Shown here piece by piece: positions 35,764 through 44,377 of a stretch of DNA of 64,000 nt (position 1 is the first letter of the stretch; each line of letters begins with the position of its first letter). Source of the stretch: Neorhizobium sp. JUb45 (lineage in GTDB: Bacteria; Pseudomonadota; Alphaproteobacteria; Rhizobiales; Rhizobiaceae); NCBI RefSeq assembly GCF_004343585.1, contig NZ_SLYW01000003.1, positions 806,001 to 870,000 of the forward strand, in the 5' to 3' direction. The translations under genes and the position numbers were made by a program. The notes below the pieces were generated by a model. That model was not told the DNA's origin. It made no database searches and saw nothing but the letters and a program-made list of their open reading frames with translations.

Positions 35764-36576
35764 ATGGTCATCGATGCCCACCAGCATTTTTGGCTTTTGA
35801 AGGATCGCGGTGGCGGCTGGCCTCCACCGGATCTCGAAGCGATCTATCGTGATTTCCTGCCCGCCGACCTGGCACCGGAGATCAAGGCTGCCGGCGTGAC
35901 CGGCACGGTTCTGGTGCAATCGCTGCCAAGCGTGGCCGATACCCGCTTCATGCTTGGTCTGGCTGATGTCAGCGACATCATTCTCGGTGTTGTCGGCTGG
36001 GCCGATCTGAAGGCGGCCGATGCGCCTGATATGATTGCAGACCTCGCCAAGGCAAAGAAGCTCAAGGGCCTGCGGCCAATGCTGCAGGATATCTGCGACG
36101 AGAACTGGATCGATGACGCGGCACTGGAACCGGCGGTCGATGCGATGATCGCGCATCAGCTTGTGTTCGATGCACTGGTGCTGGAACCGCATCTGCCGGC
36201 TTTGCATGCTTTTGCCCGCCGCCATCCCAGCCTGCCGATCATTATCGATCACGGCGCCAAGCCGCGTATCGCCAGCGGACATTTTACCGATTGGCGCCAT
36301 GCCATGTTGCGGCTTGCCGAACTCGATAACGTCGCCTGCAAGCTTTCCGGTCTTTTGACCGAGGCCGGCGATCAGGATCCGCGCGCGCTGCGGCCCTATA
36401 TCGAGACCATTCTGGACCTGTTCGGGCCCGAGCGGGTGATCTGGGGCAGCGACTGGCCGGTGATCAATCTCGCCGGCAGCTATGGCGCATGGATCGCACA
36501 ATGCCGCGATATCGTGCCGACCGCCGACCACGAAGCCGTTTTCGGCGGCAATGCCCGCCGTCTCTATCGCCTGTGA
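35764..36576 (+). CDS. Amidohydrolase, probable L-fuconolactonase
   Basis: 270 residues from ATG 35764 (MVIDAHQHFW). COG3618-type TIM-barrel hydrolase: HxH in DAHQHFW, a His in IIDHGAKP and the terminal Asp in WGSDWPV. Family members hydrolyse sugar lactones such as L-fucono- and L-rhamnono-lactone. It sits 4 bases after the dehydrogenase stop, consistent with opening the lactone made there. Confidence 0.82.
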   Translation: MVIDAHQHFWLLKDRGGGWPPPDLEAIYRDFLPADLAPEIKAAGVTGTVLVQSLPSVADTRFMLGLADVSDIILGVVGWADLKAADAPDMIADLAKAKKLKGLRPMLQDICDENWIDDAALEPAVDAMIAHQLVFDALVLEPHLPALHAFARRHPSLPIIIDHGAKPRIASGHFTDWRHAMLRLAELDNVACKLSGLLTEAGDQDPRALRPYIETILDLFGPERVIWGSDWPVINLAGSYGAWIAQCRDIVPTADHEAVFGGNARRLYRL

Positions 36577-36587
36577 GGATTTTGCGA

Positions 36588-36917
36588 ATGCAGAGAATGG
36601 GAATGGTCATCGGCGTGCAGCCGGGCAAGGTCGAGACCTACAAGGAATTGCACGCCACTGTGTGGCCGGAAATCCTGGCGCTGATTTCGAGCTGCAACAT
36701 CAAGAACTACACGATTTTTCTGAAAGAGCCGGAAAATCTTCTGTTCGGCTACTGGGAGTATCACGGCACCGATTTTGAAGCCGACATGGCGAAAATGGCA
36801 GCGAGCGAAAAGAACCGGGAATGGTGGTCGTTCTGTATTCCCTGCCAGAAACCGTTCGAAACCCGGAAAGAGGGCGAATGGTGGGCCATGATGGAAAACG
36901 TTTTCCACCTCGATTGA
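36588..36917 (+). CDS. L-rhamnose/L-fucose mutarotase family protein
   Basis: 109 residues of the RhaM-type dimeric alpha/beta barrel fold: QRMGMVIGVQPGKVETYKELHATVWPEIL and FWEYHGTDFEADMAKMA-like (GYWEYHGTDFEADM). Interconverts sugar anomers so that the dehydrogenase receives the right form. In fucose clusters this family serves L-fucose. ATG 36588 is 11 bases after the lactonase stop. Confidence 0.85.
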   Translation: MQRMGMVIGVQPGKVETYKELHATVWPEILALISSCNIKNYTIFLKEPENLLFGYWEYHGTDFEADMAKMAASEKNREWWSFCIPCQKPFETRKEGEWWAMMENVFHLD

Positions 36918-36930
36918 TAAGGATGATGAA

Positions 36931-37665
36931 ATGACCGGGAACATTCAGGGCAAGACGATTGTCGTTACCGCTGCCGGGCAGGGTATCGGCCGCGCCAGCG
37001 CGCTTGCCTTCGCCGCGGCTGGTGCAAAAGTCTGGGCGACCGACATTAATGACGCCGCGCTCTCCACGCTTGATGGTGAAGCCAATATCCAGGCCGCGCG
37101 TCTCGACGTGCTCGACAATGCCGCTGTGACGGCTTTCTTCGATCGCATAGGCGCCGTCGACGTGCTCTTTAATTGCGCCGGTTTCGTGCATGCCGGTTCG
37201 GTTCTGGACATGCCGGATAGCGATCTCGATTTCGCCTTCAATCTCAATGTCCGCGCCATGGTGCGCACCATCAAGGCGGTGCTGCCCGGCATGCTGGAAC
37301 GTGGTGACGGCACGATCATCAACATGGCCTCGATCGCTTCCAGCTCCAAAGGCGTGCCGAACCGCGCGGCCTACGGCATCACCAAGGCTGCCGTCATCGG
37401 GCTCACCAAATCCGTTGCCGCCGATTACGTGGCGCAGGGCATCCGCTGCAATGCCATTTGCCCGGGTACGGTGGAAAGCCCGTCGCTGGAAGGGCGCATG
37501 CGCGCTCAAGGGAATTACGACGAAGCCCGCGCCGCCTTCATCGCCCGCCAGCCGATGGGCCGCCTTGGCACGCCGGAAGAGATTGCCGACCTTGCCGTCT
37601 ATCTGGCCGGTGCGACCTACACGACCGGTCAGGCCGTCGGTATCGACGGCGGCTGGGGGATCTGA
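36931..37665 (+). CDS. Short-chain dehydrogenase, probable 2-keto-3-deoxy-L-fuconate dehydrogenase
   Basis: 244 residues. NAD-binding motif TAAGQGIG (13-20) with Ala in place of the usual first Gly, a trait shared with BDH2-type enzymes; NCAG at 81-84; catalytic Ser near 135-138 and Tyr148-x3-Lys152 (AYGITK). In the Xanthomonas pathway an SDR of this clade oxidises C4 of 2-keto-3-deoxy-L-fuconate; operon position supports the same role. Confidence 0.82.
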   Translation: MTGNIQGKTIVVTAAGQGIGRASALAFAAAGAKVWATDINDAALSTLDGEANIQAARLDVLDNAAVTAFFDRIGAVDVLFNCAGFVHAGSVLDMPDSDLDFAFNLNVRAMVRTIKAVLPGMLERGDGTIINMASIASSSKGVPNRAAYGITKAAVIGLTKSVAADYVAQGIRCNAICPGTVESPSLEGRMRAQGNYDEARAAFIARQPMGRLGTPEEIADLAVYLAGATYTTGQAVGIDGGWGI

Positions 37666-37713
37666 TTTTCTGGCACCTGCCGATTTTGAAATATGCAATG
37701 AAAGGATACTGAC

Positions 37714-38559
37714 ATGAAGTTTCTCCGTTACGGCGCACCCGGTGCCGAAAAGCCGGCCATTCTCGATGCCGACGGCAAGATCCGTGATCTTTCCGCCCAT
37801 GTTTCAGATCTTTCCGGTGCAGCCCTTGCGCCTGATGCGCTGGCAAAGCTTGGCGCGATCGATGTGAAAAGCCTGCCGCTGGTGGACGGTGATCCGCGCC
37901 TTGGCCCCTGCGTTGCCGGCACCGGCAAATTCATCTGCATCGGCCTGAACTATTCCGACCACGCCGCCGAGACCGGTGCGACCGTGCCGCCGGAACCGAT
38001 CATCTTCATGAAGGCGTCTTCCGCCATCGTCGGCCCCAATGACAATGTTCTGATCCCGCGCGGTTCGGAAAAGACCGACTGGGAAGTCGAACTCGCCGTC
38101 GTCATCGGCAAGACTGCGAAATATGTGACAGAGGCCGAAGCACTGGATTATGTCGCCGGTTATTGCGTCACCAACGACGTCTCCGAGCGCGCCTTCCAGA
38201 CGGAGCGTTCCGGCCAGTGGACCAAGGGAAAATCCTGCGACACGTTTGGCCCGATGGGCCCGTGGCTGGTCACCAAGGATGAGATCCCTGACCCGCAAAA
38301 CCTTGCCATGTGGCTGAAGGTGAATGGCCAGCAGCAGCAGGACGGTTCGTCGAAGACCATGGTTTATGGCGTGGCTTTCCTCGTCTCCTATCTGTCGCAG
38401 TTCATGTCGCTGCATCCGGGCGATGTGATCTCCACCGGCACACCTCCCGGCGTCGGCATGGGCCTGAAGCCGCCGCGTTACCTGAAGGACGGTGATGTCG
38501 TCGAACTCGGCATCGAAGGCCTCGGCACACAGAAGCAGACTTTTGTCGCCGACCGCTAA
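37714..38559 (+). CDS. FAH-family hydrolase, probable 2,4-diketo-3-deoxy-L-fuconate hydrolase
   Basis: 281 residues of the fumarylacetoacetate hydrolase fold. Metal ligands in DWEVELAVVIG (Glu-x-Glu) and TNDVSERAFQ; active-site stretch GLNYSDHAAETG near 75-86; C-terminal STGTPPGVGMG. It would cleave the diketo acid to pyruvate and L-lactate, ending the pathway. It could be annotated ureidoglycolate lyase by homology, but the neighbours argue against that. Confidence 0.85.
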   Translation: MKFLRYGAPGAEKPAILDADGKIRDLSAHVSDLSGAALAPDALAKLGAIDVKSLPLVDGDPRLGPCVAGTGKFICIGLNYSDHAAETGATVPPEPIIFMKASSAIVGPNDNVLIPRGSEKTDWEVELAVVIGKTAKYVTEAEALDYVAGYCVTNDVSERAFQTERSGQWTKGKSCDTFGPMGPWLVTKDEIPDPQNLAMWLKVNGQQQQDGSSKTMVYGVAFLVSYLSQFMSLHPGDVISTGTPPGVGMGLKPPRYLKDGDVVELGIEGLGTQKQTFVADR

Positions 38560-38598
38560 ACCAACATAACCTTCCATTCTGACAGACGAGGCCGCCTC

Positions 38599-39888
38599 AT
38601 GACCCGTATCACCAATCTTCGTGTTTTCGACCTGCGTTTCCCGACCTCGCAAAGTCTGGACGGGTCCGACGCCATGAACCCGGATCCGGATTATTCGGCG
38701 GCCTATGTCATTCTCGAAACCGATCGCGAAGGCATTTCCGGCCACGGCCTGACGTTTACGATCGGTCGAGGCAACGACATCTGCTGCATGGCGATCGAAG
38801 CCATGCGGCATCTCGTTGTCGGCAAGGATCTGGCCGAAATGCGCGCCGCGCCGGGCAAATTCTGGCGGCACCTGACGGGTGACAGCCAGCTGCGCTGGAT
38901 CGGCCCGGACAAGGGTGCGATGCACCTTGCCACAGGCGCCGTCGTCAACGCGCTCTGGGATGCGCTCGCCAAGGAAGCGGGCATGCCGGTGTGGAAACTC
39001 GTGTCCACCATGTCACCGGAGGAAATCGCCGATATCGTCGATTACCGGTATCTCACCGATGCGCTGACCCGCGATGAGGCGATCGACATCCTGCGCAAGG
39101 CCGAGGCCGGCAAGGCAGAGCGGATCTCGATCCTAGAGAAGGAAGGTTACGCCTGCTACACGACCTCGGCCGGCTGGCTGGGGTATCCGGACGACAAGCT
39201 GCGGCGACTGGCGCAGGAAGCGGTCGATGCCGGTTTCAACCATGTGAAGATGAAGGTGGGACGCGACCTCGAAGACGATATCCGCCGCCTGACCATCTGC
39301 CGCGAAGTGATCGGTCCCGACCGTTACATGATGATCGACGCCAATCAGGTCTGGGATGTCGATCAGGCGATCGACTGGGTGAAGGCGCTGGCCTTCGCCA
39401 AACCCTTCTTCATCGAGGAGCCGACCAGCCCGGATGATGTTGCCGGCCACAAGAAAATTCGCGAGGCGATAACACCGGTCAAGGTGGCGACCGGCGAAAT
39501 GTGCCAGAACCGCATCATGTTCAAGCAGTTTATCGCCGAAGGTGCGATCGATATCGTGCAGATCGATGCCTGCCGCATGGGTGGCCTGAACGAGGTTCTG
39601 GCCGTACTACTGATCGCCGCGAAATTCGACAAAGCGGTATGGCCACATGCCGGTGGCGTGGGGCTTTGCGAATATGTGCAGCACCTGTCGATGATCGATT
39701 ACATTGCGGTATCCGGCACAAAGGAGGGCAGAGTGATCGAATATGTCGACCATCTGCACGAACATTTTGTCGATCCCTGCGTCATCAAGGATGCGGCTTA
39801 CATGCCGCCGTCGAAGCCCGGTTTTTCGATCGAAATGAAACCGCAATCGATTGCCGATTATACATTTGGCCGTCCGAAGGCTGCGTGA
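38599..39888 (+). CDS. L-fuconate dehydratase
   Basis: 429 residues, enolase superfamily. Strong resemblance along its length to Xanthomonas L-fuconate dehydratase: RFPTSQSLDGSDAMNPDPDY, TFTIGRGNDI, TTSAGWLGYPDDKL. Catalytic Lys-x-Lys at 217-219 (VKMKV), metal ligands Asp in MIDANQVWD, Glu in IEEPTSPDD and Glu in ATGEMCQN, and the His base in VWPHAGGVGLCE. Removes water from L-fuconate to give 2-keto-3-deoxy-L-fuconate. This is the gene that identifies the operon. Confidence 0.93.
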   Translation: MTRITNLRVFDLRFPTSQSLDGSDAMNPDPDYSAAYVILETDREGISGHGLTFTIGRGNDICCMAIEAMRHLVVGKDLAEMRAAPGKFWRHLTGDSQLRWIGPDKGAMHLATGAVVNALWDALAKEAGMPVWKLVSTMSPEEIADIVDYRYLTDALTRDEAIDILRKAEAGKAERISILEKEGYACYTTSAGWLGYPDDKLRRLAQEAVDAGFNHVKMKVGRDLEDDIRRLTICREVIGPDRYMMIDANQVWDVDQAIDWVKALAFAKPFFIEEPTSPDDVAGHKKIREAITPVKVATGEMCQNRIMFKQFIAEGAIDIVQIDACRMGGLNEVLAVLLIAAKFDKAVWPHAGGVGLCEYVQHLSMIDYIAVSGTKEGRVIEYVDHLHEHFVDPCVIKDAAYMPPSKPGFSIEMKPQSIADYTFGRPKAA

Positions 39889-39895
39889 GGAATTG

Positions 39896-41065
39896 ATGAT
39901 GACGAACGATATTCTGGCTCTGACACTTTCCGCTGAAACCATTCTGCCGGGCGACGCCGACAAGGCGATCCTGATCGGCCGAGTCTGGTCGAATGCAGCT
40001 GGCGGCCCGTTGCCTGTGCTGTATCGCGGTGGCCAGTTGCACGACATTTCCGCAATCGCCTCGACCTCCAGCGCGCTTCTTGAAATCGACGGTATTGCCG
40101 CGCGTCTGGTCAACGAAGCCGGTCCAGCCATCGGCCCGCTCGAGAAATTTCTCGATGGCAGCCTCGGTGCGCTTCTGGCGCCGGTCGATCTGCAGGCGGT
40201 CAAGGCTGCCGGCGTCACCTTTGCCGGTTCGATGCTGGAACGGGTGATCGAAGAGTTTACGCGCGGCAATCCGGCCGAAGCGGCGAATGTTCGTGCGCGG
40301 CTTGCGCCGGTGCTCGGCGAAAAGCTCACCGGCTTGGTTCCGGGTTCTAAGGAAGCTGGGGAAGTGAAGGCGCTGCTGACCGAGATGAAACTGTGGTCGC
40401 AATATCTCGAAGTCGGTATTGGCCCGGATGCGGAGATCTTTACCAAGGCACAGCCGATGTCTTCGGTCGGGTCTGGCGCGCTCGCTGGCCTGCACCCCAA
40501 GTCGGAATGGAACAACCCGGAACCGGAAGTGGTGCTGGCCATCCGTTCCGATGGGCAGATCGTCGGCGCGACACTCGGCAATGACGTCAACCTTCGCGAT
40601 ATCGAAGGCCGTTCGGCTCTGCTGCTCGGCAAGGCCAAGGATAACAATGCCTCCTGCTCGATCGGCCCGTTCATCCGCCTATTCGATGACACGTTTACGC
40701 TGGATACGGTGCGCAATCTGGAAGTGTCGCTGAAAGTGACCGGCGAGGACGGTTTTGTGATGGACGGCGTCAGCCGCATGAACGCCATCAGCCGAGATCC
40801 CGCCGATCTGGCCGGGCAATTGCTCAATCCCAATCACCAATATCCCGATGGCGCGGTGCTGTTCCTCGGCACGATGTTCGCGCCGGTCAAGGATCGTCGC
40901 GGCCCCGGTCAGGGCTTTACCCATGAAGTGGGGGATCGGGTAGAAATCAGCGCGCCGGAACTGGGCCGTCTGGTCAACCGCATGGCACGCTGCGCCGACT
41001 GCCCGCCCTGGACGTTTGGGGTTGGCGCGCTGATGCGCGATCTGGCGGGAAGGGGGCTTTTGTAG
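39896..41065 (+). CDS. FAH-family protein, possible 2-keto-3-deoxy sugar acid dehydratase
   Basis: 389 residues, longer than the hydrolase above because of an N-terminal extension, with a FAH core ending in the FGVGALMRDL region. It resembles the XylX/KdaD-like sugar-acid dehydratases (family name recalled, not searched). Motifs: PMSSVGSG, WNNPEPEVVLAI (Glu-x-Glu), GNDVNLRDIEGRSALLLGKAKDNN. Since L-fucose dehydrogenases also take D-arabinose, this enzyme may dehydrate 2-keto-3-deoxy-D-arabonate towards 2-ketoglutarate semialdehyde. Tandem ATGs at 39896 and 39899 follow GAGG. Confidence 0.7.
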   Translation: MMTNDILALTLSAETILPGDADKAILIGRVWSNAAGGPLPVLYRGGQLHDISAIASTSSALLEIDGIAARLVNEAGPAIGPLEKFLDGSLGALLAPVDLQAVKAAGVTFAGSMLERVIEEFTRGNPAEAANVRARLAPVLGEKLTGLVPGSKEAGEVKALLTEMKLWSQYLEVGIGPDAEIFTKAQPMSSVGSGALAGLHPKSEWNNPEPEVVLAIRSDGQIVGATLGNDVNLRDIEGRSALLLGKAKDNNASCSIGPFIRLFDDTFTLDTVRNLEVSLKVTGEDGFVMDGVSRMNAISRDPADLAGQLLNPNHQYPDGAVLFLGTMFAPVKDRRGPGQGFTHEVGDRVEISAPELGRLVNRMARCADCPPWTFGVGALMRDLAGRGLL

Positions 41066-41132
41066 GCGGCAATTGCCAATGGAGGCGACAGGATCTACAT
41101 TGATCTTGTGGTTCGTCTACATGGAGGCAGCT

Positions 41133-41378
41133 TTGCCTATAAACGTCAACAATCGCGAAGCAGACGCATTGACACGCGAGTTCGCGAAGATGGCGGATGT
41201 GAGCATCACCGACGCCATCGTGATCGCCATGAAGGAGGCGATCGAACGGCGTCGCAAGATCGAGACGCCAATTGAAACCGCGGCACGTCTGCGTGAAAAA
41301 TTCGGTATCACACTTTCTGAGCAGGCCAAGAAGCCTCTGCCGAAATCCGTATTCGATAGCATGTGGGATGAAGGCTGA
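41133..41378 (+). CDS. vapB: VapB-type antitoxin
   Basis: 81 residues starting at a TTG (41133, LPINVNNREADALTREFAK), placed there because GGAGG (41123-41127) lies five bases upstream; the in-frame ATG at 41121 would add MEAA and lose that site. Family of PSK/Rv0623-like antitoxins with an N-terminal DNA-binding part (SITDAIVIAMKEAIERRRK) and a C-terminal toxin-wrapping tail (KSVFDSMWDEG). Overlaps vapC by one base. Confidence 0.85.
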   Translation: MPINVNNREADALTREFAKMADVSITDAIVIAMKEAIERRRKIETPIETAARLREKFGITLSEQAKKPLPKSVFDSMWDEG

Positions 41379-41782
41379 TGTATGTCGATGCCTGCGCCAT
41401 CATTGCTATTGCATCGAATGAGCAGGAAGCCGAACGTATTTCGAATGCGTTGAGCGTCGCGAAAGCGCCGATTACATCGGTCGTTGCTGTCCTGGAAGCT
41501 GCATTGGCATTGGCGCGGCCTGATAAATTCAACCAACCCGTTTCGCAAGTGGAGCCGTTTTTGATGGCTTTTCTCAAGGAGCGGGGAATTGACCTGTGTG
41601 ATCTGCCACCAGCGAGAACGGCATCGAGCCTGGTGCTGATGGCAGCAGACAAATTCGGACGCGGCCCGAACCGGCTTAACCTTGGTGATTGCCTGCATTA
41701 TGCCTGCGCCGCCCACTATCAGGTGCCGATACTCGCCACCCATAATGAATTTCGGCAGACAGATCTAGAAACCGTACCGTGA
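41378..41782 (+). CDS. vapC: VapC-type PIN-domain ribonuclease toxin
   Basis: 134 residues with the PIN acidic residues Asp4 (MYVDACAI), Glu40 (VLEAALAL) and Asp104 (NLGDCLHYACA). Expected to cut RNA when freed from VapB. The TGATG junction couples it to the antitoxin. The pair sits alone between two sugar operons with no transposase, so it looks like an independent small insertion. Confidence 0.88.
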   Translation: MYVDACAIIAIASNEQEAERISNALSVAKAPITSVVAVLEAALALARPDKFNQPVSQVEPFLMAFLKERGIDLCDLPPARTASSLVLMAADKFGRGPNRLNLGDCLHYACAAHYQVPILATHNEFRQTDLETVP

Positions 41783-41795
41783 CTTGTGAGCCGTA

Positions 41796-41818
41796 GGGCC
41801 GCCCAAACACGACGGCCC
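41796..41818. terminator. Hairpin between convergent vapC and uxaA
   Basis: GGGCCG (41796-41801) and CGGCCC (41813-41818) flank an 11-base loop in the short gap between the two stop codons. Weak but well placed. Confidence 0.4.
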
Positions 41819-41826
41819 ATCCGCAA

Positions 41827-43365
41827 TTACATCACCGCGCCGATCTGCCACGGCACGAATTCGTGCCGTCCATAACCCAGCAGTTCCGATTTCGACTTCT
41901 TGCCCGACGCAACGTCGAGGATGACCTCAAAAATCTCGCGGCCCTTGTCTTCGAGGCTCACACCATCGATGACGTCGCCGCAATTGATGTCCATGTCCTC
42001 GGTCATGCGGGCGTAAAGCTCGTTATTGGTGGCGAGCTTGATTGACGGCACCGGCTTGCCGCCATAAGCGGAGCCACGGCCTGTGGTGAAACAGAGAATG
42101 TTGGCGCCGCCTGCCACCTGCCCTGTCGCCGCCACCGGGTCGTAGCCGGGTGTGTCCATATAGACAAATCCCTTGCGGTCGATGCGCTCGGCGTAGCGAT
42201 AGACGCCTCTGAGCGTGGAATTGCCGCCCTTGGCGACGGCGCCGAGTGATTTCTCCAGAATGGTGGTGAGTCCACCCGCCTTGTTGCCGGGGGAGGGGTT
42301 GTTGTTCATCTCGCCGCCATTGCGGGTCGTGTATTCGTCCCACCAGGCGATCAGGTCAACGATCTTCTGGCCGACCTCGACGCTTTCGGCGCGGCGGGTC
42401 AGCAGGTGTTCGGCGCCATAGATTTCCGGTGTTTCGGAAAGGATCGCCGTGCCGCCCTGCCGCACCAGCATGTCGGCAGCGACACCGAGCGCGGGATTGG
42501 CGGTCAGGCCGGAATAACCGTCGGAGCCGCCGCATTGCAGCGCCAACGACAGTTCGGAGGCCGAGATCGGCTCGCGCTTCGAGCGGGCGACGAAAGGCAG
42601 CATTTCCTTGATCCGCGCAACCCCTGCCTCGACCGCCTTGCGGGTGCCGCCGGTTTCCTGAATGGTCAGAGACTGAAAGTGCTCGCCCTCGGCAATCCCG
42701 TAGGTTTCCTTCATGCGCGGGATCTGAAACACTTCGCAGCCGAGGCCGACCAAGAGCGCTGCCGCAAAATTCGGATGGCTGGCGTAACCCCATTGCGTGC
42801 GCGACAGCACGTCGAACGCCTCGCCCTTGCCGGCCATGCCGCAGCCCTGGCTATGCGGCAGTGCCACGATGCCGTCGATATCCGGGTAATCGTTCAGAAT
42901 GCCGGAGCGGTTGATCTCTTCGGCGATGTAATCCACCGCCGTGGCCGAACAGTTCACGGAAGACAGAATGCCGATAAAATTGCGCGTGCCGGCGCGGCCG
43001 TCGGCGCGGCGGAAACCGTTGAAGAATGCCGGTGCTTCGCCGGGCAGCAACGTCTCCTTTGGTTTGGCTTCGGCGGCGAAAGCATAATCGCGCTCGAAAT
43101 CCTCGCCCATGGTGACGTTCTTTTCGTGCACCCATGCGCCGGGCATGATGTCCGTCGAGGCAAAGCCGATGATCTGACCGAATTTGCGGATCGGCTCACC
43201 CTTGGCGATCGGGCGCGTTGCCACCTTGTGGCTGCGCGGCACACGAGCGATAGCCACGACATCGCCTTCGATCGGCGTCCCGGTGGGCAGGTCGGCGGTC
43301 GCTACCACCACATTGTCCTGCGGGTTGAGGCGCAGCGTCTTTTTCGTGGTCATGTTCACAGTCAT
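41827..43365 (-). CDS. uxaA: Altronate dehydratase
   Basis: 512 residues: N-terminal SAF-type domain (about 10-85, LRLNPQDNVVVATADLPTG) fused to the large UxaA dehydratase domain, the full-length architecture of altronate dehydratase. Landmarks: GFRRADGRAGTRNFIGILSSVNCSATA, HSQGCGM, LALQCGGSDGYSGLTANPALG. Converts D-altronate to 2-keto-3-deoxy-D-gluconate. GGAGG stands just ahead of ATG 43365. Galactarate dehydratase is a relative, but the adjacent uxaB-like gene supports altronate. Confidence 0.88.
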   Translation of the reverse strand: MTVNMTTKKTLRLNPQDNVVVATADLPTGTPIEGDVVAIARVPRSHKVATRPIAKGEPIRKFGQIIGFASTDIMPGAWVHEKNVTMGEDFERDYAFAAEAKPKETLLPGEAPAFFNGFRRADGRAGTRNFIGILSSVNCSATAVDYIAEEINRSGILNDYPDIDGIVALPHSQGCGMAGKGEAFDVLSRTQWGYASHPNFAAALLVGLGCEVFQIPRMKETYGIAEGEHFQSLTIQETGGTRKAVEAGVARIKEMLPFVARSKREPISASELSLALQCGGSDGYSGLTANPALGVAADMLVRQGGTAILSETPEIYGAEHLLTRRAESVEVGQKIVDLIAWWDEYTTRNGGEMNNNPSPGNKAGGLTTILEKSLGAVAKGGNSTLRGVYRYAERIDRKGFVYMDTPGYDPVAATGQVAGGANILCFTTGRGSAYGGKPVPSIKLATNNELYARMTEDMDINCGDVIDGVSLEDKGREIFEVILDVASGKKSKSELLGYGRHEFVPWQIGAVM

Positions 43366-43366
43366 G

Positions 43367-44377
43367 TCAAACCTCCAGAATCGCCTTGATCACGCCGGCT
43401 TCCGGCTTCGACCATTCGGCGAGAAGCGTGGCGCCATCCTCAAGGCGTCCGCGATGGGTATTGAGTGCGCGGGTCGGCACCTTGCCGGCCTCGATCTGCC
43501 GCACCACTTCGGCGAAATCGTCCGGCTGGGCGTTGCGGCTGGCAATCAGGGTTGCCTCGCGCTTGTGGAATTCCGGATCGGAAAAGGTGATGTCCTGACG
43601 CACGACGGACAGAAGAACGTAACGAGCGCCATGGGCGAGAAAACCGAAGCCGCGCTGCATCGGCACGGCATTGCCGGTGGCGTCGATCACCACGTCATAC
43701 CATTCGCCGCCGGTCTGGCGTTCGGCCTCTGCTTCGGCGTTTTCGTCGGCGAAGATTGTTTCATCCGCCCCGAGCTGGTCAACGGCGAATTTCAGCCTGT
43801 CCTCGCGCGTATCCATCACCGTCACATGCGCGCCGCGTGCCTTGGCAAAGATGATGGCCGACATACCGATTGGGCCGGAACCGGTCACCAGCACGCGATC
43901 TTCCGAGGTGATCATGCCGCGTTTGACGCCATGGGCGCCGATCGCCAGAAACTCGATCATCGCCGCGTCTTCGAGCGGAATATTGCCTGTAGGGATGACA
44001 TTCTGCTCGGGCACGCAGAGATATTCCGCCATGCCGCCATCCTTGTGCACGCCCAGAACCTGAATGTTGCAGCAGGCATTGGACAGGCCCTTGCGGCAGG
44101 CCTTGCAGGTACCGCAGGAAAGATAGGGCACGATATAGACCGGATCGCCGGCCTTCAGTCTGCTATTCGCCGGCGCCTCCTCAACCGTTCCCGACAGTTC
44201 ATGGCCCATGACCCGAGGATATTCGAGAAAAGGATGTTTGCCGGCAAAGATGTGAAAGTCGGTGCCGCAAATGCCGACATGGCGAATGCGGACCTTGATC
44301 TCGTTGTCGCCACGCACCGGTTGCGGGCGCGAGACGATCGAGAGGCGGCCGGGTTCATCGCAGACGAGTGCCTTCAT
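43367..44377 (-). CDS. Zinc-binding alcohol dehydrogenase, possible L-galactonate oxidoreductase
   Basis: 336 residues, medium-chain dehydrogenase. Catalytic zinc in GICGTDFHIFAG and GHELSG; structural zinc cysteines intact (SCGTCKACRKGLSNACC); NAD site VTGSGPIGMSA. In operon with uxaA and a uxaB-like gene, the likely job is oxidising L-galactonate or another aldonate to D-tagaturonate. Substrate inferred from context. It overlaps the uxaB-like gene by 4 bases. Confidence 0.75.
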   Translation of the reverse strand: MKALVCDEPGRLSIVSRPQPVRGDNEIKVRIRHVGICGTDFHIFAGKHPFLEYPRVMGHELSGTVEEAPANSRLKAGDPVYIVPYLSCGTCKACRKGLSNACCNIQVLGVHKDGGMAEYLCVPEQNVIPTGNIPLEDAAMIEFLAIGAHGVKRGMITSEDRVLVTGSGPIGMSAIIFAKARGAHVTVMDTREDRLKFAVDQLGADETIFADENAEAEAERQTGGEWYDVVIDATGNAVPMQRGFGFLAHGARYVLLSVVRQDITFSDPEFHKREATLIASRNAQPDDFAEVVRQIEAGKVPTRALNTHRGRLEDGATLLAEWSKPEAGVIKAILEV

